Shown here one piece after another: positions 6,964 to 9,343 of a stretch of DNA of 9,343 nucleotides (the stretch's first letter is position 1; each line of letters begins with the position of its first letter). Below the pieces are notes generated by a model. It saw only the letters and a program-made list of their open reading frames with translations. It searched no databases and was not told where the DNA came from. Source of the stretch: Pseudomonadota bacterium (lineage in GTDB: Bacteria; Pseudomonadota; Gammaproteobacteria; Xanthomonadales; Rhodanobacteraceae); NCBI GenBank assembly GCA_023412995.1, contig JAEZQS010000007.1:1-9343 (forward strand), given 5' to 3'. A program made the position numbers and the translations under genes.

Positions 6964-6996
6964 CGGCCGCGGTAAAGACCTGCAAAGCCGCGGCCG
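6964..6996. repeat. inverted repeat around the CpxR-box-like site
   Basis: Nine-base perfect arms CGGCCGCGG (6964-6972) and CCGCGGCCG (6988-6996) flank a 15-base A-rich spacer. It begins 10 bases after the POT stop, so it could form a hairpin at the end of that mRNA, but there is no T-run for a classical terminator. The spacer is almost exactly the CpxR-like direct repeat. Confidence 0.6.
6972..6986 (+). promoter_or_regulatory. CpxR-box-like direct repeat GTAAA-N5-GCAAA
   Basis: GTAAAGACCTGCAAA has two pentamers whose starts are ten bases, one helical turn, apart. The enteric CpxR consensus is GTAAA-N5-GTAAA, so there is one mismatch. It precedes a cpxR-like gene and is centred about 47 bases before the predicted transcription start, a position from which OmpR-family regulators often activate. 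It is one of only two GTAAA sequences I noticed in the window; the other, at 9167, has no partner. Confidence 0.55.
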
Positions 6997-7000
6997 CGGT

Positions 7001-7012
7001 CGCGGGCCCGCG
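7001..7012. promoter_or_regulatory. 12-base perfect palindrome in the cpxR promoter spacer
   Basis: CGCGGGCCCGCG is self-complementary and overlaps the first two bases of the CGCTATCCT box, so it fills the spacer in front of the -10. It could be an operator for a dimeric protein or a consequence of the local GC bias. Confidence 0.35.
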
Positions 7013-7019
7013 CTATCCT
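7011..7019 (+). promoter_or_regulatory. candidate -10 region of cpxR, leaderless transcript likely
   Basis: CGCTATCCT contains TATCCT ending at 7019. Initiation about seven bases later would fall on the A of the ATG at 7026, so the message may have no leader. There is no ribosome site before this ATG, which fits. The region 17 bases upstream is GC-only and has no -35 hexamer, suggesting dependence on an activator. Confidence 0.5.
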
Positions 7020-7025
7020 CGGCGC

Positions 7026-7727
7026 ATGGCCCGCAACCGCATCCTGCTTGCCGACGACGACGAGGAGCTGGCGCAGCTCCTGCGCGACTTCCTCGAGCGG
7101 GAGGGCTTCGAGGTGGCGCTCGCGCACACCGCCGACGAGGCGCTGGCAGCGGCACGCGCCGAGCCGTTCGACGCCCTCGTGCTGGACGTGATGATGCCGG
7201 GCCGCTCCGGGCTCGACGCACTGCGCGAGCTGCGGCGCGAGTCCGCCCTGCCGGTGCTGATGCTGACGGCGCTCGGCGAGGACATCGACCGCATCCTCGG
7301 CCTCGAGCTCGGCGCCGACGACTACCTGCCCAAGCCCTGCAACCCGCGCGAACTGGCTGCGCGCCTGCGCGCGGTGCTGCGGCGCGCACGCGGCGAAGGC
7401 CACGAGGCGCTGACGGACCTGCGCAACGGGCCGATCGCCCTGCGTGCCGCCTCGCGCAGCGTGAGCGTCGACGGCCGCCCGGTCGCGCTCACCGCGACCG
7501 AATTCGACCTGCTGGTGCTGCTCCTGCGCGAAGCGGGCCGGGTGGTCAGCAAGGAACGCATCTCGCAGACGGTGCTGGGGCGCCCGCTGGGTCCGTTCGA
7601 CCGCTCCATCGACGTCCACGTGTCGAACCTGCGGCGCAAGCTCGGCGACGCTGCGGACGGCGCGTCGCCCATCACCACGATCCACCGCAGCGGCTACCTG
7701 CTGCGCCAGCTCGACGAAACGCCATGA
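7026..7727 (+). CDS. cpxR: CpxR-like OmpR-family response regulator
   Basis: The 233-residue protein has a receiver domain (residues 5-118) with acidic pocket D10-D12, phospho-acceptor D54 in LVLDVMMPGRSG, T81 in LMLTALG and K103 in LPKPCN. A winged-helix DNA-binding domain follows from about residue 130 to 230. Resemblance to E. coli CpxR is strong: LGLELGADDYLPKPxNxREL, the shared GTEF/TEFDLL region, and especially SQTVLGRPLGPFDRSIDVHVSNLRRKLGD, a CpxR-type recognition-helix region. CpxR controls envelope stress genes in enterics; targets here are unknown. The residue after KP is Cys105 where E. coli has Phe. The gene is followed after 31 bases by its kinase. A CpxR-box-like repeat upstream suggests self-regulation. 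Confidence 0.93.
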   Translation: MARNRILLADDDEELAQLLRDFLEREGFEVALAHTADEALAAARAEPFDALVLDVMMPGRSGLDALRELRRESALPVLMLTALGEDIDRILGLELGADDYLPKPCNPRELAARLRAVLRRARGEGHEALTDLRNGPIALRAASRSVSVDGRPVALTATEFDLLVLLLREAGRVVSKERISQTVLGRPLGPFDRSIDVHVSNLRRKLGDAADGASPITTIHRSGYLLRQLDETP

Positions 7728-7762
7728 CGCAGGGGGCCGCCCCCGCACCGGCACGGCCATGA
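7724..7762 (+). CDS. 12-codon micro-ORF coupling cpxR and cpxA
   Basis: The frame MTQGAAPAPARP starts at an ATG overlapping the cpxR stop as ATGA (7724-7727) and ends in a TGA overlapping the cpxA ATG, again as ATGA (7759-7762). A ribosome that finishes cpxR could restart here and again at cpxA. Neither ATG has a good ribosome site. Inside it, GGGGG-CCG-CCCCC at 7732-7744 can form a hairpin. The ten bases GCCATGACGC occur at both ends (7721 and 7756), so the segment may be the product of a short duplication. Translation is not proven. Confidence 0.35.
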   Translation: MTQGAAPAPARP

Positions 7763-9174
7763 CGCGCCGCCTGTTCTGGCGCATCTTCGCCGCATTCTGG
7801 ACCGCCACGGTCGCCGTGCTGCTCGCCTTTGCCTGGATCAGCACGCGCAACTACGAAAGCCAGCAGATCCCCGGCCTCGCCATCACCCGCCTGCAGGCGG
7901 CGATGGACGATCTCCTCAGCCGCACCTCGCGCGAGCTGCGCCACCGTGGCGAGGACGCCACGCGCGAATGGCTGCGTACCAGCGCCGGATTCGGCCCGGT
8001 CAGCGTGTACGTGTTCCAGGCCGATGGCAGCGAACTGCTCGGTCGCCGCGCCAGCGCGCGCATCGACGAGGCCGCGAACGAAGCCATGCACACGCCCGGG
8101 ACCGGCACCGGCCCGGCGCCCACGGTCGGCACGGAGCGCGTGCGCGCGCGGCAGGTGCTCACCCGCGACGGCCAGCGTTATGCCGCGGTCGCGGCGCTCG
8201 AGGGCAACTTCTTCTCGCGCCTGGTGTTCCGGCGCTCGCGCACGTTCTGGACCAACATCCTGGTGGCCATGGGCGTGAGCGCGGCCTTCGCCGCGCTGCT
8301 GGCGGCCTACGTGGTGTCGCCGCTGTCGCGCATCCGCGCCAGCACGCGGCGTTTTGCCGAAGGCGATCTCGACGCGCGGGTCGGGCCACTGCGCTTCGGA
8401 CGAAGTGCCGAAGCCAGCGCGCTGGCGGCGGAATTCGACGCCATGGCCGCACGCATCAAGACCCTGGTGGAAAGCCACCGCCGGCTGGTGCGCGACGTCT
8501 CGCACGAGTTGCGCTCGCCGCTGGCGCGCCAGCGCGTCGCGCTGGAACTGGCGCGTGGCAGCACGCCCGGCACCCCGGAAGTCACTGCCGCGCTGGACCG
8601 GATGGAACGCGAGATCGACCGCCTCGAGGCCATGCTTTCGCAGGCGCTGGAACTGTCGCGGCTGGAAACCGCCGCCGGCAACACGCACGACCAGGTCGCG
8701 CTCGACGCGCTGCTGGAAGACGTGATCACCAACGCCGATTACGAGGGCGCACCGCGCGGGCGCAAGGTGGTGCTCGCGGGCTGCGAACGGCTGGCGCTGG
8801 CCGGCTCGCACGCCGAGTTGTACAGCGCGTTCGAGAACATCATCCGCAATGCGCTGGCGTACACCGCCGACGGCACCACCGTCGCCGTGCGCCTGGCGCG
8901 CGAGGGCAGCTGCGCGCTCGTGCGCGTGCGCGACCACGGGCCCGGCGTGCCGGAGGAGGACCTCGTGCGCATCTTCGAACCCTTCTACCGCACCGATCGC
9001 GCGCGTGCGCGCCGCAGCGGCGGTACCGGCCTCGGCCTGGCCATCGCCCGCCGCGCCATCGAACGCCACGGCGGCACCATCGAGGCGTGCAACGTCGCCG
9101 ACGGCGGCCTCGAGGTGGAGGTGCGCCTGCCACTGGGCAGGGGCGAGGGGCTAGGGGCTGGGGCCAGTAAATAG
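7759..9174 (+). CDS. cpxA: CpxA-like sensor histidine kinase
   Basis: The 471-residue inner-membrane kinase has a first membrane helix at about residues 8-27 (FWRIFAAFW resembles CpxA), a periplasmic region to about 163, a second helix at about 166-188 and a HAMP linker (AEGDLDARVGPLRFGRSAE). The dimerisation/phospho-acceptor motif is RDVSHELRSPLAR with His249. ATP-binding boxes are intact: N box ENIIRNAL (N364), G1 DHGPGVP (D392, G394, G396), F box IFEPFYRTD and G2 GGTGLGLA (421-428). FEPFYRTDRARARRSGGTGLGLAIA closely follows E. coli CpxA. It should phosphorylate the CpxR-like regulator encoded just upstream. The ATG at 7759 lacks a Shine-Dalgarno sequence; translation may depend on coupling. 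The family normally ends soon after LPL, but here GRGEGLGAGASK is added, encoded by a G-rich heptad array. Confidence 0.93.
   Translation: MTRRLFWRIFAAFWTATVAVLLAFAWISTRNYESQQIPGLAITRLQAAMDDLLSRTSRELRHRGEDATREWLRTSAGFGPVSVYVFQADGSELLGRRASARIDEAANEAMHTPGTGTGPAPTVGTERVRARQVLTRDGQRYAAVAALEGNFFSRLVFRRSRTFWTNILVAMGVSAAFAALLAAYVVSPLSRIRASTRRFAEGDLDARVGPLRFGRSAEASALAAEFDAMAARIKTLVESHRRLVRDVSHELRSPLARQRVALELARGSTPGTPEVTAALDRMEREIDRLEAMLSQALELSRLETAAGNTHDQVALDALLEDVITNADYEGAPRGRKVVLAGCERLALAGSHAELYSAFENIIRNALAYTADGTTVAVRLAREGSCALVRVRDHGPGVPEEDLVRIFEPFYRTDRARARRSGGTGLGLAIARRAIERHGGTIEACNVADGGLEVEVRLPLGRGEGLGAGASK
9135..9163 (+). repeat. G-rich heptad array at the cpxA 3' end
   Basis: Five G-runs (9135-9137, 9140-9143, 9147-9150, 9154-9157, 9160-9163) are separated by CA, CGA, CTA and CTG. 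The last four runs repeat every seven bases (units GGGCGAG, GGGCTAG, GGGCTGG). The spacing satisfies the usual G-quadruplex rule on the coding strand and mRNA. A small hairpin CCTGCC-ACTG-GGCAGG (9126-9141) overlaps its start. Confidence 0.8.
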
Positions 9175-9293
9175 GACACTGCGCTGGTGACCAAAGGCAG
9201 CAAAGGCAAAGGGCAGCCGGCAAATGGCGCATTATCCCCACCGTGCGCACCGACAGGACGACCCGTTGCGCCTGGCGCATGACCCTGGCCCCA
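9159..9293. repeat. inverted-repeat unit between opposed heptad arrays
   Basis: TGGGGCCAG (9159-9167) and its exact complement CTGGCCCCA (9285-9293) enclose 117 bases, with heptad arrays of opposite orientation outside both arms. The interior has an AAAGGC-type short repeat (9193-9212) and no gene I can support. The layout is like a small non-autonomous repeat element; no transposase or target duplication is visible. Confidence 0.4.
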
Positions 9294-9300
9294 ACCCTCT

Positions 9301-9343
9301 GCCCCGCCCTCGCCCCTCGCCCCTCGCCCCTAGCCCCCAGCCC
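9301..9343 (-). repeat. C-rich heptad array, continues to the window edge
   Basis: The whole stretch has a seven-base period on the plus strand: one diverged unit, three of CCTCGCC, then CCTAGCC and CCCAGCC. On the minus strand it is the same GGGCGAG/GGGCTAG heptad as at 9135-9163 and satisfies the G-quadruplex rule. The right end is not in the window. Confidence 0.85.

Noticed and set aside
6964..6996. Rho-independent terminator for the POT gene
   Set aside because: The stem is strong, but no T-run follows on either strand, so a classical intrinsic terminator is not supported.
4929..7850. Very long open frame on the minus strand across the POT and cpxR genes
   Set aside because: The peptide is rich in H, R, A, D and Q with no recognisable domain, and it lies opposite clear genes. 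It is the usual antisense artefact of high-GC coding DNA.
9181..9300. Small gene after cpxA on either strand
   Set aside because: Frames here are short or shadow cpxA, have no ribosome site, and give cysteine- and proline-rich peptides without recognisable features.

Overview
The window is high-GC bacterial chromosome with tightly packed genes. It holds eight protein genes: four with GTG starts (the one chosen for the TPM gene is uncertain), a GTAG-headed REP-like hairpin, and G-rich heptanucleotide repeats. A close CpxR/CpxA pair and the repeat style suggest a gammaproteobacterium, probably of the Xanthomonadales (Lysobacter/Luteimonas-like). That placement is inference from the sequence alone.

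Left half, minus strand, in order of transcription: gcvPB (glycine decarboxylase subunit 2, 4391-2916), dgkA (2898-2527), a TerC-family membrane protein (2453-1722), lemA (lipoprotein, 1566-859) and a TPM-domain (YgcG-like) protein that runs off the window (780-1). gcvPB and dgkA are 17 bases apart and probably share a transcript. lemA and the TPM gene form a second unit with its own candidate promoter, separated from terC by the REP-like hairpin, which supplies the terC stop codon.

Right half, plus strand: a PAP2 lipid phosphatase (4491-5159) divergent from gcvPB; a 267-base gap; a POT/PTR peptide transporter (5427-6953); and a CpxR/CpxA-like two-component system (7026-7727 and 7759-9174). 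The last 170 bases are intergenic and hold oppositely oriented heptad repeats around a short inverted repeat.

The best leads are regulatory. The cpxR-like gene has a -10-like box ending only 6 bases before its ATG, so its mRNA may be leaderless. It lacks a recognisable -35 box and instead carries GTAAA-N5-GCAAA, one base from the enteric CpxR consensus GTAAA-N5-GTAAA, centred about 47 bases upstream. This looks like an autoactivated promoter. A 12-codon micro-ORF links the cpxR stop and the cpxA start through two ATGA overlaps. The cpxA 3' end runs through a G-quadruplex-type heptad array that encodes its last 12 residues. A nonamer CGCTAnnnT lies upstream of lemA, PAP2, the POT gene and cpxR and may be the local -10 form. 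I saw no defence system, CRISPR array, transposase, rRNA or tRNA.
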